DNA of 7,814 nucleotides, from contig JAJRTR010000160.1 of assembly GCA_024278215.1 (NCBI GenBank), positions 1-7,814 of the forward strand, given 5' to 3'. This document shows positions 1 to 7,172 of this stretch, piece after piece (the first letter of the stretch is position 1; each line of letters starts with the position of its first letter). The stretch is from a bacterium (GTDB taxonomy: Bacteria; UBP15; UBA6099; JAJRTR01). The notes under the pieces are model-generated. The model was not told the origin of the DNA, ran no database searches, and saw only the letters and a list, made by a program, of their open reading frames with translations. The translations under genes were made by a program, and so were the position numbers.

Positions 1-161
1 GCAAAATTATGTTCGTAGCGAGGTCGAACGAAATTTTTCAGAAGCAAGGCGGAGGTGCAAAATCCCCGCAGGCGTACTCGCCGAGTACGTTGAGGATGAT
101 TCTGTACCGACAACGCAGCTATGGACAATTGCAGTCGACCGCAGCCGAATCAGAATTTTGC
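1..161. repeat. Long imperfect palindrome (MITE-like or bidirectional terminator-like)
   Basis: Bases 1-80 pair with 161-82 without any gap, centred on base 81. By hand count 47 of 80 positions are complementary (about 20 expected by chance). The best blocks are the terminal 8 bp (1-8 with 154-161), 22-27 with 135-140, and the core 73-80 with 82-89. The right side continues past 161, so the left arm probably extends beyond the window. No credible gene is encoded here; the open frame across it on the plus strand runs antisense into the cytochrome. It lies directly after the cytochrome stop codon. A non-autonomous mobile element remnant or a dispersed extragenic palindrome is the likeliest reading (inference). 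Either strand could fold into a hairpin, but neither shows a clear T-run, so an intrinsic terminator is not established. Confidence 0.75.
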
Positions 162-172
162 AATTGGCTCTA
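147..172 (-). repeat. 26-bp repeat, left copy (inverted relative to 7325-7350)
   Basis: Read on the minus strand this stretch starts with the TAG stop codon of the cytochrome gene and continues with AGCCAATTGCAAAATTC. All 26 bases are identical to 7325-7350 on the plus strand, so the two copies are inverted relative to each other and about 7.15 kb apart. The match stops at 146 and 173. This copy is also the right shoulder of the long palindrome at 1-161, whereas the other copy has a much shorter interior. It belongs to a dispersed repeat family rather than to the gene. Confidence 0.85.
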
Positions 173-1702
173 TTGTGTTGTTATCTTTCTTTCGTCCGAT
201 GCTATCGTTATCACGGGAACATCGACCAGGTCGGGCGGAGCGCCCACTTCTGCGAGTCCTCCCGGTGACACCGACCTGTATTTCAGCGCGACTCTGAATG
301 TTATTCCACTCGCCGCGTCCCTGTTGCCTTTGAACCGGAACTTCTCCGTAAGCGTGCCGCGCGGCGGTATGCGGTAGTCTCTCACTTTCTCGACCGTATT
401 CCAGAACTGCGTTGTGATATTCCCTCCGGCATCTTTGACGTCAACACTGTAAACAATTGAACCGGCAAGAATGTTCCCATTTTCATCAAGTCTTCCGGAG
501 GCGAATATTTCCGTGCCGTTTTTATCGGTGGCAGTTGCTTCGAGCCATACATTTCTTATCTCGGCTACACCAGTGGGAATATAGTGGCCCGCGCCGCTGT
601 TCGTCACCTTCACCGGCACCACCAGATCGCCGCCGGTGGAGACGGGTTCACCGATGGATACCTTTGCGGCACGCTTCAGCAGTTCGCGGCTGCGACCACA
701 GATATCCTGCTTATCTTCCGCGCCGCAGAACATCATATTCGGTCCGACAAAGTAGTGGCTGGACACATGCTCGCGCAGCGGTCCTGCCGCTGCCGCCCTG
801 CCCGGCTGTTTCCCGCCGGGTTCGGAACCTTCAGTCATGTGGCAGTCCAGGCAGGTCGTGCCTTCCTTCGCGTATTCGCTCTCCTCCCACTCGGTATACG
901 TACTTTCAAGAACGATGCCGTTGGCGGGGTGATTCACATTGTGGCACGTGCCGCATAGTTGAGCGTTCGCGTGTATCTCCGAAAACGCTGTTTCATGAAA
1001 AGGTGAGACCGCATCGTCGTAGGGACCGCGCTTGACATCCGACAAATCCATCACATAGTTCGAGTTGTTCAGCGCGGTGTATCCCTTGATAATGTGGCAG
1101 AAGTCGCACTGCACACCATCCGACTCTATCGCCGACACATTCGTATCCGACGGGCTGTTAAGTTTGTGTTTGAAAGGAATGTTCCCATTATAGACGGCGA
1201 TCGGAGTATGGCATTTTGCGCAGAAAACCTGCAACTCTCCGTTCGAGTCGTTCGACGCTTTTATGAAATAACGGTCATAAACCGGCTCGGTGTGCGCCAT
1301 AGCGTGAAGCGACATAGTCCACTGCTTTTCATGTCCCGTATGACAGCCGCCGCACGTCTCCGCACTAATAAATGAATATATATTTTTCGCGGTGCCCGCT
1401 TTCAGAAATTCCACTACCCCGGCTATATCTTCGTCGGAAAGCGTATCCTTCAGACCGGCCATCATGCGCTGCGTTTTCAGAGCCCTCTTTATATCGTCCG
1501 CCGTTTTACCTTCGAGCCGGCTTCGCGTATGGCAGTTTTTGCATATTTTGTTCCATGTGTCTTCACCCTGTCGGCTCCGTGCGGCCACAGTTCCATCGGA
1601 TGTCGCACGTGCAGTACCTTTCTCCGGTATTTCAGATGTATTACTGCAACCCGCCGCAATCAATAGCGAAATAAACACAACAAAAATAATCTTTATCTTC
1701 AT
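170..1702 (-). CDS. Six-heme c-type cytochrome lipoprotein (cytochrome c554-like)
   Basis: Predicted exported multiheme electron carrier or oxyanion-type reductase, 510 aa. The ATG at 1702 is chosen because it starts a lipoprotein signal peptide: MKIK, a hydrophobic run, then IAAGC with the lipidated Cys at 19 and Ser at +2. A purine-rich stretch (GGGGAAAAGAG) precedes it, while the upstream in-frame GTG (1789) and ATG (1723) lack both. CxxCH heme motifs lie at about residues 54, 117, 161, 199, 250 and 284. The first sits in a small class I-type domain (about 45-105). The next five form a cytochrome c554/NapC-NrfB-type multiheme region, with a later HVSSHYF motif (about 312) that could supply a distal His ligand. 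Residues about 347-501 have alternating strands and no hemes, like a C-terminal beta-sandwich. The lipidation suggests membrane anchoring facing the periplasm or surface. The substrate is unknown. It lies 120 nt downstream of the siroheme reductase, and its stop codon falls inside a dispersed repeat. Confidence 0.9.
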   Translation of the reverse strand: MKIKIIFVVFISLLIAAGCSNTSEIPEKGTARATSDGTVAARSRQGEDTWNKICKNCHTRSRLEGKTADDIKRALKTQRMMAGLKDTLSDEDIAGVVEFLKAGTAKNIYSFISAETCGGCHTGHEKQWTMSLHAMAHTEPVYDRYFIKASNDSNGELQVFCAKCHTPIAVYNGNIPFKHKLNSPSDTNVSAIESDGVQCDFCHIIKGYTALNNSNYVMDLSDVKRGPYDDAVSPFHETAFSEIHANAQLCGTCHNVNHPANGIVLESTYTEWEESEYAKEGTTCLDCHMTEGSEPGGKQPGRAAAAGPLREHVSSHYFVGPNMMFCGAEDKQDICGRSRELLKRAAKVSIGEPVSTGGDLVVPVKVTNSGAGHYIPTGVAEIRNVWLEATATDKNGTEIFASGRLDENGNILAGSIVYSVDVKDAGGNITTQFWNTVEKVRDYRIPPRGTLTEKFRFKGNRDAASGITFRVALKYRSVSPGGLAEVGAPPDLVDVPVITIASDERKITTQ

Positions 1703-1746
1703 TTTTCTCTTTTCCCCGGCCATGCTGATGTATAAATCAAGTGGGT

Positions 1747-1774
1747 CGTATATAGCTTCGCATCGAATTGCCAG
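1747..1774 (-). promoter_or_regulatory. Weak candidate promoter for the cytochrome gene
   Basis: On the minus strand CTGGCA (1774-1769) and TATACG (1752-1747) are 16 nt apart, each 4 of 6 matches to the sigma-70 boxes, and lie about 45-70 nt upstream of the cytochrome start in a 120-nt gap. This gap is the longest within the block from nifU to the cytochrome, so a separate promoter is plausible, but the match is poor and read-through from the siroheme reductase gene is equally possible. Confidence 0.2.
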
Positions 1775-1822
1775 ATGTTTTGCCAACACGGATTTTTAGC
1801 CCGCATTGGTGAAATATACGGA

Positions 1823-2485
1823 CTAAATACTCTCGACACACTGCTTCTTGAATTCTTCAATGCCGACTCTGCCGATGAATCGAGGCATTCTTTCACGTCG
1901 TTTCGCGTTCTCGATATAGAACCCGACGCAGGCGTCTAGCACTTTCAGTATATCTTCATCCGCGAGGTCCTCCGCCACGACATCACCGATGCGGGGCCTG
2001 CCCCCCGAACTGCCGCCGGCCACCAGTGTCCACCCTTTTTTCGTCGCGAATATGCCGAAATCCCTGAGATATGATTCGGCGCAACTCAGTTTGCATCCGG
2101 AAACTGCTATCTTCGTCTTCGCCGGGAAATCTTTTCCGTAATACTTCCGCTCGATCTCCCCGGCGAGTCCAAGTGAATCATTGTTGCCGAGCCGACAGAA
2201 GTTCGAGCCCGGACACGCCTGCACATAATGTATGCACGCCCCCACAGGTTTGCCGACATCCGCTCCAAGGTCTTCCCATATCCTGCCGACGTCGCCCGGT
2301 TCGATCCCGATAAGCGCCACACGCTGGCCCGATGTGATCTTCATCACCGGGATGTCGTACTTCCTGCACACCCTCGCCAGGTTTTCCAGTATTTCCGGTG
2401 TCAGAAGCCCCATCGGAATCCTCGGCACAATCGCTCTCGTAAGTTTATCTCTTTGTACTATACCGTCCTTTGCCGTGTCCGCCAT
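1823..2485 (-). CDS. Small siroheme/[4Fe-4S] sulfite or nitrite reductase
   Basis: Single-subunit siroheme reductase of about 220 aa, similar in size and motifs to the low-molecular-weight assimilatory-type sulfite reductases of anaerobes. It would perform six-electron reduction of sulfite to sulfide (or nitrite to ammonia) in the cytoplasm. Residues about 10-75 form the ferredoxin-like half domain (QRDK, PRIPMGLLTPEIL, ITSGQRVALIGI). The cluster ligands are all visible: C91-x5-C97 (CPGSNFC) and C131-x3-C135 (CKLSC), the classical pair bridging siroheme and the 4Fe-4S cluster. R/K residues around QRVAL and GGRPRIGD fit the anion and siroheme pocket. The ATG at 2485 is preferred: GGAG lies 10 nt upstream and the family starts there. 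An ATG at 2545 touching the cysK stop would add 20 basic residues without a ribosome binding site. No flavoprotein partner is adjacent. Sulfite is favoured over nitrite because the neighbours make cysteine (inference). Confidence 0.9.
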   Translation of the reverse strand: MADTAKDGIVQRDKLTRAIVPRIPMGLLTPEILENLARVCRKYDIPVMKITSGQRVALIGIEPGDVGRIWEDLGADVGKPVGACIHYVQACPGSNFCRLGNNDSLGLAGEIERKYYGKDFPAKTKIAVSGCKLSCAESYLRDFGIFATKKGWTLVAGGSSGGRPRIGDVVAEDLADEDILKVLDACVGFYIENAKRRERMPRFIGRVGIEEFKKQCVESI

Positions 2486-2545
2486 TCTCTCTGTTCTCCA
2501 TTGTTTCCGATTTCCTGCAAGTTGCTTTATGATGGCATTTAGCAT

Positions 2546-3475
2546 TCATACATCGTCGAACAACCCGCTCGACAGGTATCTTTCTCCGGTGGACGGCAAT
2601 ACCGCCACAATGAGTTTATCTTTATTTCCGGGCCGCGCAGCAACCTCGAGAGCGGCGGCCACCGCCGCGCCCGACGATATGCCCGCGAGAATACCTTCCT
2701 CGCGCGCAAGTCTCCGCGCGTGATCGAATGCCACGTCGTTTCCGATTGTTATCACTTCGTCGATCATGCCCGTATCGAGAACTTCCGGAATGAAACCCGC
2801 GCCGATGCCCTGTATCTTGTGCGGTCCAGGCTTGCCGCCCGACAGCACAGGCGAGCCTTCCGGTTCCACGGCAATCACTTTCAATCCGGGTTTTCTTTTC
2901 TTAAGCACCTGCGCTACGCCTGTGATAGTGCCGCCTGTGCCTACGCCGGACACGAATATGTCTATCTCTCCGTCCGTGCCGTTCCATATCTCTTCGGCGG
3001 TAGTGATCCTGTGTATCTCCGGGTTAGCCGGATTGTTGAACTGCTGCGGCATGAAAGTATCCGGCTCCGCCCCCGCAAGTTCCTCCGCCTTCGCAATAGC
3101 GCCTTTCATTCCCTCCGCGGCAGGTGTCAGCACGAGTTCCGCACCGTAAGCTTTGAGCAGCTTGCGGCGTTCGATCGACATCGAGTCGGGCATGGTCAGC
3201 ACGAGCCTGTAGCCGCGCGCCGCGCAAATCATAGCAAGCCCGATACCTGTATTGCCGCTCGTCGGCTCGATAACAGTTACGCCGGGTTTTATCTTTCCCT
3301 CTTTTTCCGCGGCGTCGATCATGTTCAGCGCGATCCTGTCCTTGACCGATCCGCCGGGGTTCATAGATTCGAGCTTTACAGCGATCTTTGCTCCGCTCCC
3401 CTCCGCCATTCTTTTCAAAAATACAATAGGAGTGCGGCCTATAAGTTCCGTTATATCCGCAGCGATATTATTCAT
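2546..3475 (-). CDS. cysK: Cysteine synthase A (O-acetylserine sulfhydrylase)
   Basis: PLP enzyme that converts O-acetylserine plus sulfide to cysteine and acetate in the cytosol; 309 aa, normal length. Visible motifs: the PLP lysine K45 in GGSVKDRIA, the substrate loop TSGNTG (72-77), the phosphate loop GTGGT (179-183), the GISSGAA segment (about 265) that positions the PLP ring, and the C-terminal PSTGERYLS (294-302). All residues expected for an active enzyme are present. The ATG at 3475 has AAAGGAG 8 nt upstream; a TTG at 3496 in the same frame is less likely. The start overlaps the last 8 nt of the serine acetyltransferase gene, whose product makes its substrate, so the two are translationally coupled and could form the cysteine synthase complex. 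It could instead use another sulfur nucleophile, but the context with sulfite reductase favours sulfide. Confidence 0.96.
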   Translation of the reverse strand: MNNIAADITELIGRTPIVFLKRMAEGSGAKIAVKLESMNPGGSVKDRIALNMIDAAEKEGKIKPGVTVIEPTSGNTGIGLAMICAARGYRLVLTMPDSMSIERRKLLKAYGAELVLTPAAEGMKGAIAKAEELAGAEPDTFMPQQFNNPANPEIHRITTAEEIWNGTDGEIDIFVSGVGTGGTITGVAQVLKKRKPGLKVIAVEPEGSPVLSGGKPGPHKIQGIGAGFIPEVLDTGMIDEVITIGNDVAFDHARRLAREEGILAGISSGAAVAAALEVAARPGNKDKLIVAVLPSTGERYLSSGLFDDV

Positions 3476-4436
3476 GGCGTGCGCTCCTTTCTTCAATCGT
3501 TTTTTCCCGGGTTATCACGCGCAGGTCCAGAGGCGCGTTCAGCACTTTGCTATGCGGCGGCACAGATTCGGTCAGCCACACATTACCGCCGACGACCGAC
3601 CCTTTGCCGATGACCGTTTTCCCCCCGAGAATCGTCGCGCCTGCATATATAACGACATCGTCCTCGATAGTCGGGTGGCGTTTTATTCTCCTGACAAGGT
3701 TACCGTCCTCGTCGCGAACGAATCTCATCGCCCCGAGCGTGACACCTTGGTATAAGCGTACGTTGTCGCCTATTTCAGATGTCTCGCCGATCACAACACC
3801 TGTACCGTGGTCGATAAAAAATCTTTTTCCGATTTTCGCACCGGGATGTATGTCGATCCCTGTGCGTGAGTGCGCCCGCTCGGACATAATGCGCGGGATG
3901 ATCGGCACCCTGCGTTCGTACAGAACGTGCGCGATCCGATGCGTCGCTATCGCTTCCACAAAGGGATAGCTCAACACTATTTCATTTATCGAAATGGATG
4001 CGGGATCGCCTTCATAGGCGGCCTGTATATCCGACATCAGCTTGCCGTGAATGTCGGGGAGTTGTTCCATAAGGTCGATCACTGTGTCTGTCGCCTGAGC
4101 CTCACAGTCGCACCCCCTGTCGCACATTCCTATGCTGCACCTGTGGTTGAAGGCGAATTCGCACAATCTGCCGAGCACCGCCGCCGCGTGGCGCAGGCGG
4201 TCGCCGACAAAAAGCGGGATGTCCTGCCCATCGACGAATTCCCTTCCGTAGCAGCCGGGGAACAGGGCCTCGAGGATGTCGTCGAGCGCCTCGGAGACTG
4301 CGGCGCGTGTGTTCATGTCGAATCGTCCGGCGGCCACCTCGCTCGTACACATCGAGCATGGCCCCATCTGGCGCTGCGCCATCTTATGCGCGACATCACC
4401 AAGATCGTTCATTATCCAGCCGTTCAGCTTTTCCAT
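3468..4436 (-). CDS. cysE: Serine O-acetyltransferase, EpsC-type, with Cys-rich N-terminus
   Basis: Acetylates L-serine with acetyl-CoA, the first committed step of cysteine synthesis; 322 aa, matching the longer EpsC-type enzymes rather than the roughly 270-aa E. coli form. The C-terminal half (about 180-300) is a left-handed hexapeptide-repeat acyltransferase: [53 protein letters not shown]. The catalytic pair is D195 and H210, 15 residues apart as in E. coli CysE (D143/H158). The N-terminal helical part includes [22 protein letters not shown]. Odd feature: eight cysteines in the first 111 residues (27, 30, 62, 92, 100, 105, 109, 111), including CSMC and [12 protein letters not shown]. Start: the ATG at 4436 has GGAGG about 12 nt upstream, a little far; the ATG at 4463 is an alternative that adds nine residues but has no close site. 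The gene lies between nifS (86 nt) and cysK (8-nt overlap). Confidence 0.94.
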   Translation of the reverse strand: MEKLNGWIMNDLGDVAHKMAQRQMGPCSMCTSEVAAGRFDMNTRAAVSEALDDILEALFPGCYGREFVDGQDIPLFVGDRLRHAAAVLGRLCEFAFNHRCSIGMCDRGCDCEAQATDTVIDLMEQLPDIHGKLMSDIQAAYEGDPASISINEIVLSYPFVEAIATHRIAHVLYERRVPIIPRIMSERAHSRTGIDIHPGAKIGKRFFIDHGTGVVIGETSEIGDNVRLYQGVTLGAMRFVRDEDGNLVRRIKRHPTIEDDVVIYAGATILGGKTVIGKGSVVGGNVWLTESVPPHSKVLNAPLDLRVITREKTIEERSARHE

Positions 4437-4522
4437 TTCAATCACCCGCCTCCGCGGCAGCATGTTCCGTTGTTAATATCTCCATAACTTCACTTCAGTC
4501 ATATCAAGGCTTACTTCTCTTT

Positions 4523-5674
4523 TTATTTGACAAACGGCGACAGCTCCCTGAGCCGCTCGATTATCGGCGGCATCTGCGCTGCCGTGTAATCTATCTCTTC
4601 TTCTGTGTTATAGCGCGACAGGCTGAACCGTATCGAACCATGCGCCGCCGTGAACGGCACTCCCATCGCCCTCATGACATGTGAAGGTTCGAGTGAACCC
4701 GATGTGCACGCCGACCCGCTCGAAGCGGCTATGCCGATGTTGTCCATCATCAGAAGTATCGATTCGCCCTCGATATATTCAAAACTGATATTCGATGTGT
4801 TCGGCAGCCTTCGCTCGGCGTTTCCGTTCCGGCGTGTATCCGGGCAAGTGTTCAACAGGGTGTTTTCCAGCCTGTCGCGCAACGATCTCACCCTTGTGTT
4901 TTCGTCTTCCATGTGCTCGGCAGCAAGGTCGCACGCACGGCCCAGCCCGACGATATACGGCACGTTCTCGGTGCCTGCCCTGCGGCCTTCTTCCTGGTGG
5001 CCGCCGATTATCAGCGGCGCGATCTTCACGCCTTTTCTCCTGTACAGCACACCCGTGCCTTTCGGCGTGTGCAGCTTGTGCCCCGAGATCGACAGCATAT
5101 CCACAGGCGTCTTCTTCAGGTCAATCGGCACCTTGCCGACCGCCTGCACCGCGTCCGTATGAAACACAACGCCTTTCTCCTTAACAATCTGCGCGATCTC
5201 GTCTATCGGGAATATCACACCCGTTTCATTATTCGCCCACATTATCGACACAATAGCCGTATCTCCGGTTATCGCATTACGCAGTTCGTCCAGGTCCAGC
5301 ATACCTTCCTTATCGACTGAAAGCTCCGTAACCCTGTAATTGTATTTATGAAGATACCTGCACATGCCGAGCACAGCAGGGTGTTCGACCCGCGTGGTTA
5401 TCACATGCCGTTTATCGGGCGCGGCCTCGACAGCGCCGCGGATCGCCGTGTTGTCGCTCTCTGTTCCACAACTCGTGAATGTGATCTCGGACGGGTCGGC
5501 GTTCAGCAGCGCCGCCACGCGCTCACGCGCTTTATCAATATATTTCTTCACGCGCCCACCTATCCGGTGCATACTCGACGGATTGCCGTATTCGCTTTTA
5601 AAAAAAGGCATCATCGCTTCGAGCACTTCGGGTGCCACTCGGGTTGTCGCGTTGTTGTCAAGATATACTTCCAT
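4523..5674 (-). CDS. nifS: Cysteine desulfurase NifS
   Basis: PLP enzyme that removes sulfur from cysteine, giving alanine and an enzyme persulfide that is passed to the NifU scaffold; 383 aa, usual length. The N-terminus MEVYLDNNATT is the standard NifS/IscS start. Also visible: VEHPAV with His98 (PLP stacking), HTDAVQ with Asp174 (pyridine nitrogen), SGHKLHTPKG with the Schiff-base Lys200, RRAGTENV, and the class I mobile loop SGSACTSGSLEPSHV with catalytic Cys323. The ATG at 5674 has GAGAGGAG 7 nt upstream. An earlier ATG at 5731, overlapping the nifU stop as TAATG, would add 19 residues of no known family and is rejected. It follows nifU by 56 nt. It closes the link between cysteine made by the downstream genes and Fe-S assembly. 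Paralogues such as IscS are similar, but the pairing with full-length NifU supports NifS. Confidence 0.96.
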   Translation of the reverse strand: MEVYLDNNATTRVAPEVLEAMMPFFKSEYGNPSSMHRIGGRVKKYIDKARERVAALLNADPSEITFTSCGTESDNTAIRGAVEAAPDKRHVITTRVEHPAVLGMCRYLHKYNYRVTELSVDKEGMLDLDELRNAITGDTAIVSIMWANNETGVIFPIDEIAQIVKEKGVVFHTDAVQAVGKVPIDLKKTPVDMLSISGHKLHTPKGTGVLYRRKGVKIAPLIIGGHQEEGRRAGTENVPYIVGLGRACDLAAEHMEDENTRVRSLRDRLENTLLNTCPDTRRNGNAERRLPNTSNISFEYIEGESILLMMDNIGIAASSGSACTSGSLEPSHVMRAMGVPFTAAHGSIRFSLSRYNTEEEIDYTAAQMPPIIERLRELSPFVK

Positions 5675-5730
5675 ATCGGCGCTCCTCTCAAATCCACTGC
5701 CGAATTTTTCTGCGCTTACTGCCGCCGGCA

Positions 5731-6576
5731 TTACTTTTCTTCTTCCACAATTATGTCGTCCGACACATATTCCCTCAGCTTTGTCTCAACAACATCCCGC
5801 AATGTGAACTGTGCGGCATTGCAACCCGAACACGCGCCGCGCATGGCGACCGTCACCTTCGGGCCTTCCACATCAATGAGTTCGATGTCGCCGCCGTCGT
5901 TCTTCAATTGTGGTCTGATCTCATTCTCGATAACTTCCTGCACCAGCTTCATACGCTGGATATTTGTCAGTGGTTTCTTTTTCGTTCTCTCCGCGCTTTC
6001 TCCACCGTTGATCCTGTCCAATATGGCCTGTATGTCCTCGTGGCAGCCGCCGCAGCCGCCGCCCGCCTTGGTGAAGTTGGTAACATCTTCGATAGTCTTC
6101 AAGTTGTTCTCCCGTATCGCGCGCTCTATCTCGTGACCTGTCACACCGAAGCAAACGCACACGATGTCCGTGTCCACATCGGCGGCGGGCTTCGTTCCAT
6201 CACCTTCACCGCGATAATTGCTTATCGCCGCCTCGAGCGCTTCGCGGCCCATCACGGAGCAGTGCATCTTCTGCTCCGGCAACCCGCCGAGGAAGTCTGC
6301 TATATCCTGGTTTGTCACCGCTTCCGCCTCTTCAATAGTCATGCCCTTCACGATCTCGGTGAGCGCGGACGATGAGGCTATCGCACTGGCGCACCCGAAT
6401 GTCTGGAATCTGGCGTCGACGATCTTCTCTTTATTTTCGTCAAGTTTGAAAGTAAAAGTCAACGCATCCCCACAGGCAAGCGAGCCGACTTCGCCAATGC
6501 CGTCGCAATCCTCAATCTTTCCCGTGTTTCTCGGATTGAAAAAATGATCTTTAACCTTGTCTGTATAATCCCACAT
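5731..6576 (-). CDS. nifU: Fe-S cluster assembly scaffold NifU (three-domain)
   Basis: Scaffold on which Fe-S clusters are built from NifS-derived sulfur; 281 aa with all three classical domains. Residues 1-125 are IscU-like, with assembly cysteines C35 (LACGDAL, with Asp37), C62 (FGCASAIASSS) and C106 (MHCSVMG). Residues about 138-190 are the BFD-type [2Fe-2S] ferredoxin domain, with C140-x-C142 and C175-x2-C178 (GGGCGGC). Residues about 205-275 are the Nfu domain, with C249-x2-C252 (ACSGC). The ATG at 6576 gives the typical MWDYTDKVKDHFFNPRN start with AGAGG 8 nt upstream; an in-frame GTG three codons earlier overlaps the Shine-Dalgarno and is less likely. No nitrogenase genes are visible, so a general Fe-S role is inferred, for example supplying the neighbouring siroheme reductase. 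It starts 34 nt after the rubrerythrin-like gene. Confidence 0.96.
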   Translation of the reverse strand: MWDYTDKVKDHFFNPRNTGKIEDCDGIGEVGSLACGDALTFTFKLDENKEKIVDARFQTFGCASAIASSSALTEIVKGMTIEEAEAVTNQDIADFLGGLPEQKMHCSVMGREALEAAISNYRGEGDGTKPAADVDTDIVCVCFGVTGHEIERAIRENNLKTIEDVTNFTKAGGGCGGCHEDIQAILDRINGGESAERTKKKPLTNIQRMKLVQEVIENEIRPQLKNDGGDIELIDVEGPKVTVAMRGACSGCNAAQFTLRDVVETKLREYVSDDIIVEEEK

Positions 6577-6610
6577 AGCATCCACCTCTCAGCGCGATAA
6601 AACCGGTCGT

Positions 6611-7105
6611 TTATTCTCCAGTGAACATCCCATGATCAGAAAAGAAATTGTAGAAATCCTCGAGGAGAGCCACATGCCCCTCTTCCCATTTTGCGAGTGT
6701 AGTATACAGTCTCTTTTCATTTTCATCTTCTGCCTTTTCCGACAGGTCATAGTACATTGCCCTGCCCCGCCGCTCGATATCAATTGCCTTCGACAGCACT
6801 TCGACCTCGTCTGTTGCGACTTTCACATCGCTGTCGATGTTTTTCGCCGCTTCATCGAAGATCATCTTGAAATCCTTCTCGATATCGATAGTAATCTGCG
6901 ACGGCCATTTATCAGCCGCACTCAGCTTGTTGTACATTTTCTGCAGAAACTCGATATGAGCCTTCTCTTCCTCTTCGAGCAACACGAAAATCGAACGTGC
7001 CTGCGGCTGTCTCGTCTTTTCTTTCGCCATCGCATAATAATCAGCTCCGGATTCTTCAAATTCCAGTGCCTTCTTCAGTGCTTCTATCCCTTTAACTACA
7101 GACAT
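6611..7105 (-). CDS. Rubrerythrin-like diiron protein without rubredoxin domain
   Basis: Ferritin-like four-helix protein of 164 aa, probably a peroxide or oxygen-scavenging protein of the erythrin group in the cytoplasm. Two paired iron motifs are visible: E17 (EESG) with E47-x-x-H50 (EKAH), and E111 (ERRG) with E141-x-x-H144 (EEGH), the usual diiron ligand set. Long helices and a charged linker (about 60-95) separate the two halves. The C-terminal rubredoxin-type CxxC domain of classical rubrerythrin is absent; a separate rubredoxin gene lies upstream and could donate electrons (inference). The start is clear: ATG with AAGGAGG 5 nt upstream. It is the first gene of the nifU-nifS-cysE-cysK block, with nifU only 34 nt downstream, and its leader contains several repeats. 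Its position suggests protection of Fe-S synthesis from oxidants. A bacterioferritin-like role is less likely on motif grounds. Confidence 0.9.
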   Translation of the reverse strand: MSVVKGIEALKKALEFEESGADYYAMAKEKTRQPQARSIFVLLEEEEKAHIEFLQKMYNKLSAADKWPSQITIDIEKDFKMIFDEAAKNIDSDVKVATDEVEVLSKAIDIERRGRAMYYDLSEKAEDENEKRLYTTLAKWEEGHVALLEDFYNFFSDHGMFTGE

Positions 7106-7172
7106 AGCAGCCTCCTTATGAAAATTTTGGTATCCGTTCACAAGTAACTGTTCGCAACGAAACGTCTGATAT

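Noticed and set aside
9-377. 122-codon plus-strand frame at the left edge
   Set aside because: It crosses the long palindrome and runs antisense into the cytochrome, with no Shine-Dalgarno.
1768-1786. Sigma-54-like promoter upstream of the cytochrome (TTGGCA ... TGGCAA on the minus strand)
   Set aside because: The GG-to-GC distance is one base longer than the strict -24/-12 spacing, which that sigma factor does not tolerate well.
2486-2545. 20-residue N-terminal extension of the siroheme reductase from the ATG touching the cysK stop
   Set aside because: No ribosome binding site, AT-rich non-coding-like composition and not shared with the family as I know it. Translational coupling through TGAATG remains a minor possibility.
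2720-3613. 297-codon plus-strand frame across cysK and the serine acetyltransferase gene
   Set aside because: It lies antisense to two unmistakable genes, is rich in Arg/His/Cys as shadow frames are, and has no recognisable motif.
4523-6576. nifU-nifS as evidence for nitrogen fixation
   Set aside because: No nitrogenase or cofactor genes are present and the neighbours make cysteine, so a general Fe-S role fits better.
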